Shown here piece after piece: positions 1 through 9,204 of a stretch of 32,823 nucleotides of DNA (position 1 is its first letter; each line of letters begins with the position of its first letter). The position numbers and the translations under genes were made by a program. The stretch covers positions 1-32,823 of the forward strand of contig WJMF01000111.1 in NCBI GenBank assembly GCA_014728085.1, written 5' to 3'. Under the pieces are notes generated by a model that was not told where the DNA came from, ran no database searches, and saw nothing but the letters and a program-made list of their open reading frames with translations. The DNA is from Candidatus Zhuqueibacterota bacterium. Lineage in GTDB: Bacteria; Zhuqueibacterota; Zhuqueibacteria; Residuimicrobiales; Oceaniaggregativiventaceae.

Positions 1-844
1 TCTTTTGCTCCTGTAAAAAACCGGCCAGCTGCAGAGCATTCTTGCATTGGCGTTTCACGCGCAGATTCAGGGTTTTTAGTCCGCGAACGGCAAGCCAGGC
101 ATTAAAGGGGCTCAGGGTTCCGCCAAAAAGCTTAAGTGCATGGGCTACCTGATCGACAATCGTCTTTTCGCCGACCAAAACCCCGCCGATGAGGTCTCCA
201 TGCCCTCCTATATATTTTGTCGCGCTGTGCAACACCACATCCGCACCCAGCTTGAGGGGCTGTAAGACCGGGGGGGGTGTAAAGGTGCTGTCCACACAGA
301 AAAGCAGATCGCGCTTTCGTGCCCTGTTGGCCAGGGCGGCAATGTCCGCAATGACCAAATTGGGGTTTCCCAGTGTTTCTGTGTATAGTATTTTGGTTTT
401 TGGGGTAATGTTTTCCTCAACCTGTGCCAGGTTGGTAATGTCGACAAAGTGCGTCTTCACGCCGAATTTATGCATAAAATCGAGCAAAAAGCTCCTCGTG
501 CCGCCATAGATATTTTTTGACGATACGATCTCATCACCCGGCTCGAGCATGGCACTCATCAGGGCGCTAATCACCGCCATGCCGGACGCAGCCGCAACAC
601 CGGATTCACCCTCTTCCAGCAACGCAACCAGATTCGCCAGCAAATCCGTGGTCGGATTCCCGTGTCGGGAATAGAGATAGCCCTTTTGATCCCCTTTAAA
701 AATGGCAAATCCTTCGTCGCTGTCTTTGTAATCATAATTAACCGTCTGAAAAATGGGCGGAATATGAGAGCGAACCTGGCTGAAATCCGCCTCGTTACAC
801 GCCTTGATGATGCGCGTACCCAATTTTAAATTCTTTTTTTTCAT
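1..844 (-). CDS. Cys/Met-metabolism PLP-dependent enzyme (trans-sulfuration family), 3' end cut by window edge
   Basis: This is a fold-type I PLP enzyme of the cystathionine gamma-synthase / cystathionine lyase / methionine gamma-lyase family; the exact reaction cannot be told from sequence. About 281 codons are present and the C-terminal quarter or so lies outside the window. It starts MKKKNLKLGTRIIKACNEAD. The YSRHGNPTT substrate/PLP-phosphate region is near residue 60, and SGMAVISA near 90 is the segment stacking on the cofactor. ETLGNPNL near 155 is typical of the family, the aspartate of FCVDSTF near 185 should bind the pyridine nitrogen, and HSATKYIGGHGD holds the Schiff-base lysine at about residue 210. 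The ATG lies one base after the recX stop, so it is probably the last gene of the recA-recX transcript. I see no reason in the sequence for that linkage. Confidence 0.9.
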   Translation of the reverse strand, partial: MKKKNLKLGTRIIKACNEADFSQVRSHIPPIFQTVNYDYKDSDEGFAIFKGDQKGYLYSRHGNPTTDLLANLVALLEEGESGVAAASGMAVISALMSAMLEPGDEIVSSKNIYGGTRSFLLDFMHKFGVKTHFVDITNLAQVEENITPKTKILYTETLGNPNLVIADIAALANRARKRDLLFCVDSTFTPPPVLQPLKLGADVVLHSATKYIGGHGDLIGGVLVGEKTIVDQVAHALKLFGGTLSPFNAWLAVRGLKTLNLRVKRQCKNALQLAGFLQEQK

Positions 845-845
845 C

Positions 846-1487
846 TTATTCCAATTCCAGGTGATTCCAGTTTTCCAACACATCGCGGACAACGTCAAAG
901 CGAAAACCGCGCCGCAACAAATAATCAGAGAGCCGCTTTTTTGCTTTCTGCTCTTCCAGATTCCCGAATTGTTGCTTTTTCCGGTTCGCCAGGGAAAACG
1001 CCACCTCGCTTTCGTTGGTGCCTTCGTAGGCTTTGGCAATGGCGTTTTCGATAGCCGTTTCCTCAATGCCCTTTTTTTTCAGTTCCAGAGAAAGCGCCAT
1101 TTTGCCCTGAGGTTTTTGAGCCATCTTGGTGCGGGCAAAAAGAACGGCAAATTCGGCATCGTTAACGAGATCAAGGCGCTCGAGCTCCCTCAGGGTTTCA
1201 TCGATCGCACCGGTTGAAAAACCGGATCGTTTTAGCCGTTCGTCGAGCTCCTGTTTGCTTCTGGCTCTAACCGACAATAATCTTACTGCTTTTATCTTGG
1301 CTTTTTTGACCTCTTCCCGTTTCTTGATCGTTTCCACCTGAGACTCGGTCAGGCGGTCACCTCTGGCAATACCGCTTTCGAGCAGGACATCTTTATGTAT
1401 GCCAAAGGCGAATTCACCATCCAAAAATATAGAGAAACGATTGGAATCCTTCTTTTGCACCTCAATGGAGGTAATGGTTCGATCCAT
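846..1487 (-). CDS. recX: RecX, regulatory protein of RecA
   Basis: The 213-residue protein is a RecX-family modulator, which binds RecA filaments in the cytoplasm and limits recombinase activity. The family's repeated three-helix units are visible: RSKQELDERLKRSGF near residues 75-90, then LVNDAEFAVLFARTKMAQKPQGKMAL near 110-135 with the usual D-x-x-(F/Y)A signature, and a third unit ending SDYLLRRGFRFDVVRDVL. The N-terminal part (ITSIEVQKKDSNRFSIFLDG) is the short beta-rich extension seen in many RecX proteins. The start codon follows the recA stop directly with no intervening base, which implies translational coupling. Length and position are typical. Confidence 0.93.
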   Translation of the reverse strand: MDRTITSIEVQKKDSNRFSIFLDGEFAFGIHKDVLLESGIARGDRLTESQVETIKKREEVKKAKIKAVRLLSVRARSKQELDERLKRSGFSTGAIDETLRELERLDLVNDAEFAVLFARTKMAQKPQGKMALSLELKKKGIEETAIENAIAKAYEGTNESEVAFSLANRKKQQFGNLEEQKAKKRLSDYLLRRGFRFDVVRDVLENWNHLELE

Positions 1488-2525
<1,038 letters not shown>

Positions 2526-2549
2526 AGCTGTTTCCTTTATATTGTTTGT

Positions 2550-3134
2550 TCAAGAATGTAATTGAATTTTGGCCAAAGGCGTATATTTAGCCCCCGCAGA
2601 AGACAATTCACTTTTCATAATGGTAACGGATTCCACATCAAAAGAACCCGATTCGAAAGAATTGTTTTGCAGATAGTGGGAAACCTCCTTTACGCCATCG
2701 CCGTATTTTACCCTTCCTATTGTGAGGTGAGGGGTAAATTTACGTTTTTCCTTTGCAAAACCGATCTTGCAGAGCTCATTCTCGATCTCCGATTGTAAGC
2801 GCAGCATCATGTCCGGCACCGACCTGAACCCCGTCCAGTATATCCTCGGGCTTTTGAAATTCGGAAAGGCGCCGGCCTCATTGACCTGTAATGCAAACGA
2901 AGATATCTGGTTACACGCCTCTTTCACTGCTTTTTCAACCTTGTTGAGCTGGTCTTGTTCGACATCGCCGAGAAACTTAAAGGTGAGATGAATAGAGCGG
3001 GGCTGCACCCAGCGGACGCCCCGGCCCATCGGTTTAACGGCGTGTTGCAACGCGGCGATGTCGTCCCGGATTTTCTCCGGCAACTCTATGCATATAAATG
3101 TTCTTACTTTATCCATAACAAAACTGCTGTTCAA
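2550..3134 (-). CDS. thpR: RNA 2',3'-cyclic phosphodiesterase (2H family, LigT/ThpR)
   Basis: A member of the 2H phosphoesterase superfamily that opens RNA 2',3'-cyclic phosphates. The two catalytic HxT motifs are present: HLTFKFLGDV near residue 50 and HLTIGRVK near residue 138. The length (about 190 residues) and the opening RTFICIELPEKI are typical. The listed start is a TTG; an ATG seven codons in (position 3116, MDKVRTF) gives the more family-like N-terminus, so the start is uncertain. It sits between cinA and recA, a linkage seen in many bacteria, and is likely co-transcribed with them. Confidence 0.9.
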   Translation of the reverse strand: MNSSFVMDKVRTFICIELPEKIRDDIAALQHAVKPMGRGVRWVQPRSIHLTFKFLGDVEQDQLNKVEKAVKEACNQISSFALQVNEAGAFPNFKSPRIYWTGFRSVPDMMLRLQSEIENELCKIGFAKEKRKFTPHLTIGRVKYGDGVKEVSHYLQNNSFESGSFDVESVTIMKSELSSAGAKYTPLAKIQLHS

Positions 3135-3167
3135 TCCTTCTACTCACTGGCCGGGGTAACCGCGGCT

Positions 3168-4409
3168 CTAAAGCAAACCTTTTATTCGTCGTCGTAAAAT
3201 ATCCAGGGCAGCCTGGGCTGCGCGTACTTTGTTTCCCCTGCGGTCGTTGGGGAAAATATGCTTCTCCACCCGGGTACCCTGCTCGTCGGCGATAGCAATG
3301 TATACCAGCCCGACCGGTTTTTCCCTGCTTCCCCCCGTTGGGCCGGCGATACCGGTTGTGGAGATGCCAAAATCGGTGTCCGACAGCTCGCGAACTCCCT
3401 CTGCCATCGCTGCCGCCACCGGTTCGCTGACTGCACCGTGCTTTTGCAACAGCGCTTCGCTGACCCCGAGATTGTCCTGCTTTGACCCGTTGCTGTAAGA
3501 GACCACGCCCCGGTCAAAGTATTTCGAACTGCCGGAGACATTGGTAAGCTTGTCCGCAATCAGCCCGCCGGTACAGGATTCAGCCACAGCAACGGTGAGG
3601 TCTTTGTCGATCAAAAGATCGTGCAGTGCCTCTTCGAGCAGGATATCGCGATCGGCATAAATATAGCGATCCACTTTGTCGCGAATGCGCTTTTCGACGG
3701 CATCCAGCTTTTGCTTTGCCTGCTCTTTATCATCGGCTACCGCCGTGATACGGATTCTAACACCCAGATAATTGGGCAAAAATGCAAGTTTGGCATCTTT
3801 TTCCAGATCTTCGAGGTCGTCCAATTTGGAATAGAGTGTGCTTTCCGGAATACCCGTTGTACAGAGAATGCGATTCTTGACCACACCTGTTGACAGGATC
3901 TCCTCGAGGCCGGGCAGCACGTGCCGCAGCATCATCGACTTCATCTCCTGCGGGACGCCGGGCAGGATGAAAAACCGTTTTCCCTCTTTTTTAAAAAGAA
4001 ATCCGGGCGCCGTCCCTTCATCATTGTCCAAAATCTCCGCGTCTTCGGGGACCATGGCCTGCTCCTCATTGACCCGGGCCATTTCGACATTCCGTTTTGC
4101 AAATCTTTCTTTTATCGATTTCAGAACATCTTTATCTTCAACCAGATTGCTGTCAAAATATTGACAAACCACTTTTTTGGTAATGTCGTCATGGGTCGGA
4201 CCCAGGCCGCCGGTGATCAGCACTGTTTCTGCACGCTCTTCGGCAATGGCAAGGGCATTGAGCAAATGGTCCTTCTCGTCGCCAATCGTCGTTATCCATT
4301 GTACCGGACAATTGATATCGAGCAGGCGCTCACCCATCCAGGAAGCGTTGGTATTGACGGTCTGACCGATGAGCAGCTCATCGCCTATGGAAATAATTTC
4401 AACTTTCAT
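3168..4409 (-). CDS. cinA: CinA, competence/damage-inducible protein with NMN deamidase domain
   Basis: Two-domain CinA of about 413 residues. The N-terminal MoCF/molybdopterin-binding-like domain begins MKVEIISIGDELLIGQTVNT and contains the GGLGPTHDD motif; family members act there on ADP-ribose or NMN. The C-terminal PncC-type domain carries VAVAESCTGGLIA (active-site Ser) and GIAGPTGG, and converts NMN to nicotinate mononucleotide in NAD recycling. I chose the ATG at 4409 because it overlaps the pgpA stop as ATGA and starts with the family consensus. An upstream in-frame start (4424) would add MVGSF only. The gene is followed by thpR and recA, the classical cinA-recA neighbourhood. Confidence 0.94.
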   Translation of the reverse strand: MKVEIISIGDELLIGQTVNTNASWMGERLLDINCPVQWITTIGDEKDHLLNALAIAEERAETVLITGGLGPTHDDITKKVVCQYFDSNLVEDKDVLKSIKERFAKRNVEMARVNEEQAMVPEDAEILDNDEGTAPGFLFKKEGKRFFILPGVPQEMKSMMLRHVLPGLEEILSTGVVKNRILCTTGIPESTLYSKLDDLEDLEKDAKLAFLPNYLGVRIRITAVADDKEQAKQKLDAVEKRIRDKVDRYIYADRDILLEEALHDLLIDKDLTVAVAESCTGGLIADKLTNVSGSSKYFDRGVVSYSNGSKQDNLGVSEALLQKHGAVSEPVAAAMAEGVRELSDTDFGISTTGIAGPTGGSREKPVGLVYIAIADEQGTRVEKHIFPNDRRGNKVRAAQAALDILRRRIKGLL

Positions 4410-4891
4410 AAAAGACCCGACCATCGAAATATAATTTGCATCAAAATGTTGGTGTAAATGCCGGCATAAATATCATCCAGCATAATACCCCATCCGGATT
4501 TGATTTTTTCGGCTCTGTTGACCGGATAGGGTTTGACGACATCGAAAACCCTGAAAACAAAAAAAGCCATAAGCAAAAGCATCCAGCTTTTGGGCAAAAA
4601 GAGGACGCTTGTCATCATACCGACGAACTCGTCCCAGTTGATGCGTCCGGGATCTTTTTCCTGCCAAATCTGCTCAGCCCGGCCGGCCGCCCACACCCCG
4701 ACAAAAAAGAAAACAAGCGTCAGTAAAAGCAAAAATAACGGGGGTATTTCAGGCAAAACCCACAGAAAAAAACAGGCGACAGCAGCTCCCACCGTGCCGG
4801 GTGCAATGGGGAAAAATCCCGAGTATAATGTTGTCGAAATAGCCTGAGCAGGGCCCAGATTTTCCTTTTTTAGGATATCGGAAATCTTCAT
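4406..4891 (-). CDS. pgpA: Phosphatidylglycerophosphatase A
   Basis: A membrane phosphatase that converts phosphatidylglycerophosphate to phosphatidylglycerol. Family features are the early segment YSGFFPIAPGTVGA near residue 26, the acidic WDEFVGM motif near 85, and KPYPVNRAEKIKSGWGIMLDD with the conserved DD near 135. Several hydrophobic segments (CFFLWVL, FLLLLTLVFFFVGVW, WMLLLMAFFVF) fit a multi-pass protein. The ATG at 4891 follows a GGGAG and gives about 161 residues, the normal size. The frame is open upstream to 4978, but the extra 29 residues are polar and unlike the family. Its stop overlaps the cinA start (ATGA). Confidence 0.9.
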   Translation of the reverse strand: MKISDILKKENLGPAQAISTTLYSGFFPIAPGTVGAAVACFFLWVLPEIPPLFLLLLTLVFFFVGVWAAGRAEQIWQEKDPGRINWDEFVGMMTSVLFLPKSWMLLLMAFFVFRVFDVVKPYPVNRAEKIKSGWGIMLDDIYAGIYTNILMQIIFRWSGLL

Positions 4892-5034
4892 CTTCTCCCA
4901 TTCCGTCTTGATACGCTCTGTTTGTACGTCATCACAGGTCAATTGCTTCTGTTTTTTAGTATGTCCTGCAAAACACAATATTCCGGTACCGACAATAAAA
5001 TATAGAGTAAAAAAAATTTATGATAAAGGCAAGC

Positions 5035-5631
5035 TCAAAGATTGATCCGGCCTTCCAGTGCGCGAGTTAAGGTAATTTCGTCGGCGTATTCCAGATCGGC
5101 ACCGACGGGTATACCACGGGCAATTCGGGTGAGTTTAATCTGCATAGGTTTGATAAGTTTGGTCAGATATAATGCAGTTGCTTCCCCCTCTGTGCTGGGG
5201 TTGGTGGCGATAATGATCTCCTCAACCGTTTCGTCAAGTCGGGCGAGCAACGCTTTGATGTGCAAATCATCGGGCGAAATCCCATCCAGGGGTGACAGAA
5301 CACCTCCCAGCACATGATACAGTCCCCGGTATTCCCCGGTTCGTTCAAAAGCGATAATGTCATTGGGCTCTTCCACAACACAAATCACGCTACGGTCTCT
5401 TTCCTCGTTGCTGCAAATGGGACAGGGATCGGCCTCGGTTATATTGTAACACACTGAACAATACCTGACCTTTGTTTTCAGGTCGCTCAACGCTCCGGCA
5501 AGTGCTTCGACCTCTGATGCCTCTGTTTTTAAAAGATAAAAGACCGTTCGCTGCGCCGATTTTCTGCCGATTCCCGGCAGTTTACTCAACTCATGAATCG
5601 CCCGTTCTACCGTTTGTGAACTGTATCTCAA
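5035..5631 (-). CDS. recR: RecR recombination mediator
   Basis: RecR of 198 residues, which works with RecO (and RecF) to load RecA on gapped DNA. The order is typical: an N-terminal helix-hairpin-helix ([20 protein letters not shown]), a four-Cys zinc finger ([16 protein letters not shown], residues about 57-72), then a Toprim domain with [19 protein letters not shown] and the [13 protein letters not shown] signature, and a C-terminal Walker-B-like stretch ([15 protein letters not shown]). Translation starts at TTG, five bases after a GGGAG. It is the last gene of the dnaX-ybaB-recR cluster. Confidence 0.96.
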   Translation of the reverse strand: MRYSSQTVERAIHELSKLPGIGRKSAQRTVFYLLKTEASEVEALAGALSDLKTKVRYCSVCYNITEADPCPICSNEERDRSVICVVEEPNDIIAFERTGEYRGLYHVLGGVLSPLDGISPDDLHIKALLARLDETVEEIIIATNPSTEGEATALYLTKLIKPMQIKLTRIARGIPVGADLEYADEITLTRALEGRINL

Positions 5632-5654
5632 ATCAACTCCCTCAATCCTGTCGC

Positions 5655-5990
5655 CTACATACCCGGCAGCTTCATTCCGGGAAGATTGGGCATCATTCCG
5701 CCCGTAACCGAGGACATTTCTTCCTGGGAGCGCTTTTTGGCGTGTTCCAGAGCCTGATTGACTGCCGCAAGAACCAGATCCTCGAGCATTTCAACATCTT
5801 TCGGATCAACCACCTCAGGATCGATCTTGATTTCCAGAATATCCTGCGCCGCATTGGCGGTAACGTTCACCATGCCGCCGCCGGCGCTGCCTTCCACTTT
5901 GATATTGACCAGGCCTTCCTGAACTTCCTGCATGGCTTCCTGCATCTTCTGAGCCTGCTTTAAAAGTCCGGACAATCCGCCTTTATTCAT
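5655..5990 (-). CDS. YbaB/EbfC family nucleoid-associated protein
   Basis: A small (about 111 residues) YbaB/EbfC DNA-binding protein; the family forms tweezer-like dimers and binds the nucleoid. The N-terminal helix [20 protein letters not shown] is characteristic, as is [19 protein letters not shown] and the conserved [20 protein letters not shown] segment. The Met/Pro/Gly-rich tail is also usual. Two ATGs stand next to each other; the second (5990) is chosen because GGAG lies six bases upstream of it. It is sandwiched between dnaX and recR, the standard arrangement. Confidence 0.93.
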   Translation of the reverse strand: MNKGGLSGLLKQAQKMQEAMQEVQEGLVNIKVEGSAGGGMVNVTANAAQDILEIKIDPEVVDPKDVEMLEDLVLAAVNQALEHAKKRSQEEMSSVTGGMMPNLPGMKLPGM

Positions 5991-6009
5991 CATACTCTCC
6001 TTTTGCGAT

Positions 6010-7668
6010 TTATTGTACAAGTTCGGTATCAAACAGTTGCACGATTCGCTGTACCGCGCTGTTTTCTTTTACCAATTTCTCGAATTCGCTCTTTTTATCT
6101 ATGTTGACATTAAATTTGCGCTTCCTTTCCAGCTCGTTGTTCGTATCGATGCTGCAATAAACCGGCAAGTGTGCACCGGTTTTCTCGTAAATGATTTGCT
6201 GGATCAACTCCTTGCCGTTGGCAATCGAACTCATCTGAAAATTTTTTTCCGGGGCAAACATAATCTCGAGCCGGTTATTTTCCACACGCACCGGCCAGCC
6301 TTCCGAAAGAAACATGCCGAGAGCAATTTTTCGCTTTTTCACCTCTTCCAAAATCTTCCGCCAGTTGTCCTCGACTTGCTCAACCGTGCAATTCGAATTT
6401 GTCGGCTGGTCTTCATTGGATTCGGGTTGTTTTTGAGGGTCGGGAATCAACAAGCGGTTGGCTTTTTCCGGGTCGTAAAGGGTGGTTCTGCCTGTTTTTA
6501 GCGGTTCCGGGCCGGGATTTCCGGCCGGATCGGAATTAGATTTTTTTTTTAACACCTGCAAAAGCTCCGACAATTGCGTGCTCGAACTCATCTTGACCAT
6601 CTTGACCAATGCGACTTCGAGATGAAATCTGCCGTTAGAGCTCCTGCGAATAATACCCTCGGTGTCGGAAGCGATTTTAATAAATCTCAGCAGGTCTTCG
6701 ACCTGGAAATCCGTGCAGCTTTTCAGATAGCGGCGGCCGTCCTCTTCGGAAACATCCAGCTCGTCGGTTTGGCCGGTGGTCAGGCTGACCAGCAGGCAGC
6801 GAAAGTGATCGGACAAACCAAGGAGAAATTCATTGTAATCATAGCCCTCAACAAAGATGTGCGATGCGAGCTCGAGAACACCCCTGACGTCATTTGCTTT
6901 GATCATATCGGTCACTCTGAAAAACAGATCGCGATCAATAATACCCAGCAATTCGGCGACGTGTTTCAGCTGAATATCTTCACCGGCATAGGCGATCATC
7001 TGATCGAGCAAGCTCTGGGCGTCGCGCATACCACCATCCGCTTTGACGGCGATCAGCCTCAGGGCTTCGCTATCGATCTTCAAATCTTCTTTTTCGGAAA
7101 TGATTTCGAGCTGACGGATAATGTTTTTATTCGAAAGCCGCTTGAAATCAAAGCGCTGGCAACGGGACAAAATAGTTGCCGGAACTTTGTGCGGTTCGGT
7201 GGTGGCAAAGATAAAAAGTACGTTTTTAGGCGGTTCTTCAAGGGTTTTCAGCAAGGCGTTAAAGGCTTCGTTGGTAAGCATGTGGACTTCATCGATGATA
7301 TAGATGCGGTATTTTCCCGGCGAGGAGGTATAGCGCAACCCCTCGCGCAGGTTTCGGACCTCGTCGATACCGCGGTTGGAAGCACCATCGATCTCAAACA
7401 CATCGAGGCTGCGGCTTTCATTGATCTCTTTGCAAAAGGAGCACTGATTACACGGTTTGGTGGTAGGGCCCTCTTCGCAATTGAGCGCTTTGGCCAATAG
7501 CCGTGCCACCGTGGTCTTGCCGACACCGCGGGGACCGGAAAAAAGGTAAGCGCTGGCGGTACGGTTTTGTTCGATCGCGTGTTGCAGGGTCAAGGTGACG
7601 TGCTCCTGACCGACAACATCCTCAAAAAACATGGGGCGATATTTGCGTGCCAAAACCAAATAGGACAT
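6010..7668 (-). CDS. dnaX: DNA polymerase III subunits gamma/tau
   Basis: The clamp-loader ATPase of the replicative polymerase; the full product of 552 residues corresponds to tau. Walker A is GPRGVGKT at 45-52, a four-Cys zinc module lies at residues 64-79 (Cys64, 73, 76, 79), Walker B is IIDEVHML, and the sensor/arginine-finger region is ATILSRCQRFDF. Domain III follows to about residue 370, then a low-complexity linker and the tau-specific C-terminal part (VEDNWRKILEEVKKRKIALGMFL). At codons 373-376 the gene has ten consecutive A with a -1 frame stop just after, described separately; this should give a gamma form of about 377 residues. The start ATG is 32 bases after the SRP RNA. Confidence 0.97.
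   Translation of the reverse strand: MSYLVLARKYRPMFFEDVVGQEHVTLTLQHAIEQNRTASAYLFSGPRGVGKTTVARLLAKALNCEEGPTTKPCNQCSFCKEINESRSLDVFEIDGASNRGIDEVRNLREGLRYTSSPGKYRIYIIDEVHMLTNEAFNALLKTLEEPPKNVLFIFATTEPHKVPATILSRCQRFDFKRLSNKNIIRQLEIISEKEDLKIDSEALRLIAVKADGGMRDAQSLLDQMIAYAGEDIQLKHVAELLGIIDRDLFFRVTDMIKANDVRGVLELASHIFVEGYDYNEFLLGLSDHFRCLLVSLTTGQTDELDVSEEDGRRYLKSCTDFQVEDLLRFIKIASDTEGIIRRSSNGRFHLEVALVKMVKMSSSTQLSELLQVLKKKSNSDPAGNPGPEPLKTGRTTLYDPEKANRLLIPDPQKQPESNEDQPTNSNCTVEQVEDNWRKILEEVKKRKIALGMFLSEGWPVRVENNRLEIMFAPEKNFQMSSIANGKELIQQIIYEKTGAHLPVYCSIDTNNELERKRKFNVNIDKKSEFEKLVKENSAVQRIVQLFDTELVQ
6505..6550 (-). promoter_or_regulatory. Probable dnaX frameshift/slippage site: A10 run followed by stop and hairpin
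   Basis: Reading the minus strand, codon 373 (TTA) is followed by three AAA codons, making ten A (6550-6541). A shift of -1, or one extra A, reads ATC then TAA and stops. Five bases after the A run a hairpin begins: outer arms TTCCG and CGGAA (6535-6531 and 6509-6505), a four-base bulge, then a perfect GGCCGG/CCGGCC stem with loop AAATC. Slippery run, immediate stop in the new frame and close hairpin are the ingredients known from dnaX of E. coli and Thermus. Confidence 0.82.
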
Positions 7669-7700
7669 TATTTATCCGACATTAAAAATAAATAGAATTA

Positions 7701-7975
7701 CAGGCTGTGCACCTTTCCTCGACCCCTCTATTCCTGGCTTGCCAACGCTCGCAACTCGATCCGGGTCATCCCACGGCACATAGAATCCACTCCTACCGCT
7801 GCTAGCTTCCGCTCCTGACGGGGTTTGGGGCGTATCTATTGCGTAGGACCTGGATTTTCAACATTGCTCGCGAGGGTAAGTTCAGAAACGAGCAGACCTC
7901 GAAAAGGAATTCAACCCTGCTATAGCGGATTGCAGGTTACAGGGCACCGCTAGCTCCCCGTCTAGCACAGCCTTG
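7701..7975 (-). ncRNA. ffs: Signal recognition particle RNA, large bacterial type with Alu domain
   Basis: The minus strand matches the long scRNA form known from Bacillus. The 5' part contains the Alu-domain core GGTGCCCTGTAACCTGCAAT, followed by GAGGTCTG. The S-domain apex is GTCAGGAGCGGAAGCTAGCAGC interrupted around a GGAA tetraloop, keeping the GTCAGG and AGCAGC strands of the Ffh-binding asymmetric loop. The ends GGCTGTGC and GCACAGCC pair to close the molecule. Compared with the usual TCC-GGAA-GGA tip, here it is AGC-GGAA-GCT, a compensated change. The 5' end abuts tRNA-Ala, so it is probably released by tRNA 3' processing; exact ends are estimates. The RNA joins Ffh to target membrane proteins to the translocon. 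Confidence 0.92.
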
Positions 7976-8048
<73 letters not shown>

Positions 8049-8051
8049 GAA

Positions 8052-8140
<89 letters not shown>

Positions 8141-8220
8141 TGACAAAAACAATACCGGATCCTTTTCCGGTCAAACAAAACAAGCGACCGGTCTTTGTCT
8201 GCGTTTAGGTCGCTGTACAC

Positions 8221-8311
<91 letters not shown>

Positions 8312-8316
8312 GTTGT

Positions 8317-8775
8317 TTATTTTTGACGAATATTCTTAAAGAACTGTTTTAACAACGACCCGGATTCCTTTTCGCCCACACCGGCTATAACCTCTGTGCG
8401 AATATCCAGATTGCGGTTATTCAAAACCTGTAGCGCAGAGCCGTCTGCGCCATAACGCGGATCACGTGCAGCATAGACCAGCAAAGGAATTCTGGCGATG
8501 AGGATGGCACCGGCACACATGGGGCAGGGTTCCAGAGTTGTATAAAGAGCGGTGTCGTCCAGCCGCCAGGAAGCGGCCGCGTGGGATGCAGCGGTTATCG
8601 CCACTATTTCAGCATGAGCGGTGGGGTCCTGCAGCGTTTCGATCAAATTGTGACCCCGTCCTATCACCTCGCCGTCTTGCACCACCACAGCTCCAATGGG
8701 AACCTCCTGCCGCTGATATGCCTTTTGCGCCTCCTCGAGGGCCATGCGCATATAGTGATGGTGATCAGGTTGCAC
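8317..8775 (-). CDS. tadA: tRNA adenosine(34) deaminase TadA
   Basis: A zinc-dependent deaminase that converts A34 of tRNA-Arg(ACG) to inosine. The 152-residue protein has the catalytic HAE triad at residues 54-56 (His ligand, Glu proton shuttle) and PCPMC at 83-87 supplying the two Cys ligands. EVPIGAVVV near 24 and the DPTAHAE context are diagnostic. The start used is GTG at 8775, seven bases after GAGG; a shorter product from the ATG at 8754 or 8748 cannot be excluded. It is flanked on both sides by tRNA genes, and its known substrate tRNA-Arg(ACG) is encoded just upstream. Confidence 0.95.
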   Translation of the reverse strand: MQPDHHHYMRMALEEAQKAYQRQEVPIGAVVVQDGEVIGRGHNLIETLQDPTAHAEIVAITAASHAAASWRLDDTALYTTLEPCPMCAGAILIARIPLLVYAARDPRYGADGSALQVLNNRNLDIRTEVIAGVGEKESGSLLKQFFKNIRQK

Positions 8776-8793
8776 GTTTGATCCTCTGAATAG

Positions 8794-8867
8794 CGCGCCC
8801 GGAGGAAGTCGAATCCCCAGCCTTCTGGTCCGTAGCCAGATGCTCTATCCAATTGAGCTACGGGCGC
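8794..8867 (-). tRNA. tRNA-Arg(ACG)
   Basis: Acceptor GCGCCCG/CGGGCGC, anticodon stem TCTGG/CCAGA around CTACGGA (anticodon ACG), T loop TTCGACT. A34 is the expected target of the neighbouring TadA. No encoded CCA. Confidence 0.95.
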
Positions 8868-8880
8868 GTATGGTGTTCGG

Positions 8881-8952
8881 TAGCGCGTACGGGGATCGAA
8901 CCCGTGTTACCGGCGTGAGAGGCCGGCGTCCTAACCGCTAGACGAACGCGCC
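8881..8952 (-). tRNA. tRNA-Glu(CTC)
   Basis: Acceptor GGCGCGT/ACGCGCT, anticodon stem CCGGC/GCCGG around CTCTCAC (anticodon CTC, reading GAG), T arm ACGGG/CCCGT. The first acceptor pair is G1:U72, which is less common. First gene after the promoter at 8968-8996. Confidence 0.93.
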
Positions 8953-8967
8953 ATAATCCAGCTTGTA

Positions 8968-8996
8968 AATATACAAAGCTGTAGAGAAAATGTCAA
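8968..8996 (-). promoter_or_regulatory. Strong sigma70-type promoter of the tRNA-tadA-SRP-dnaX cluster
   Basis: On the minus strand a perfect TTGACA (8996-8991) and TATATT (8973-8968) are separated by exactly 17 bases. The predicted start is about 8-10 bases before tRNA-Glu. Confidence 0.85.
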
Positions 8997-9204
8997 CCTT
9001 TTTCAATTAACGACAAGCGGGCCGGGTTGGTTCCCCGTACTTGCATAACCCTCGTCGGCCGATAAGACCAATTGGCGAGCTTTATCCGGCAAAAATAATA
9101 TTGATAATTCTTGACTATTTGTGCTCCAGTTTGCATTTTAAGAATAAGGTCATCTGACCTCACGAATAATGACACTTTATTAATTATGGCAAGGGTTGCA
9201 AGCG

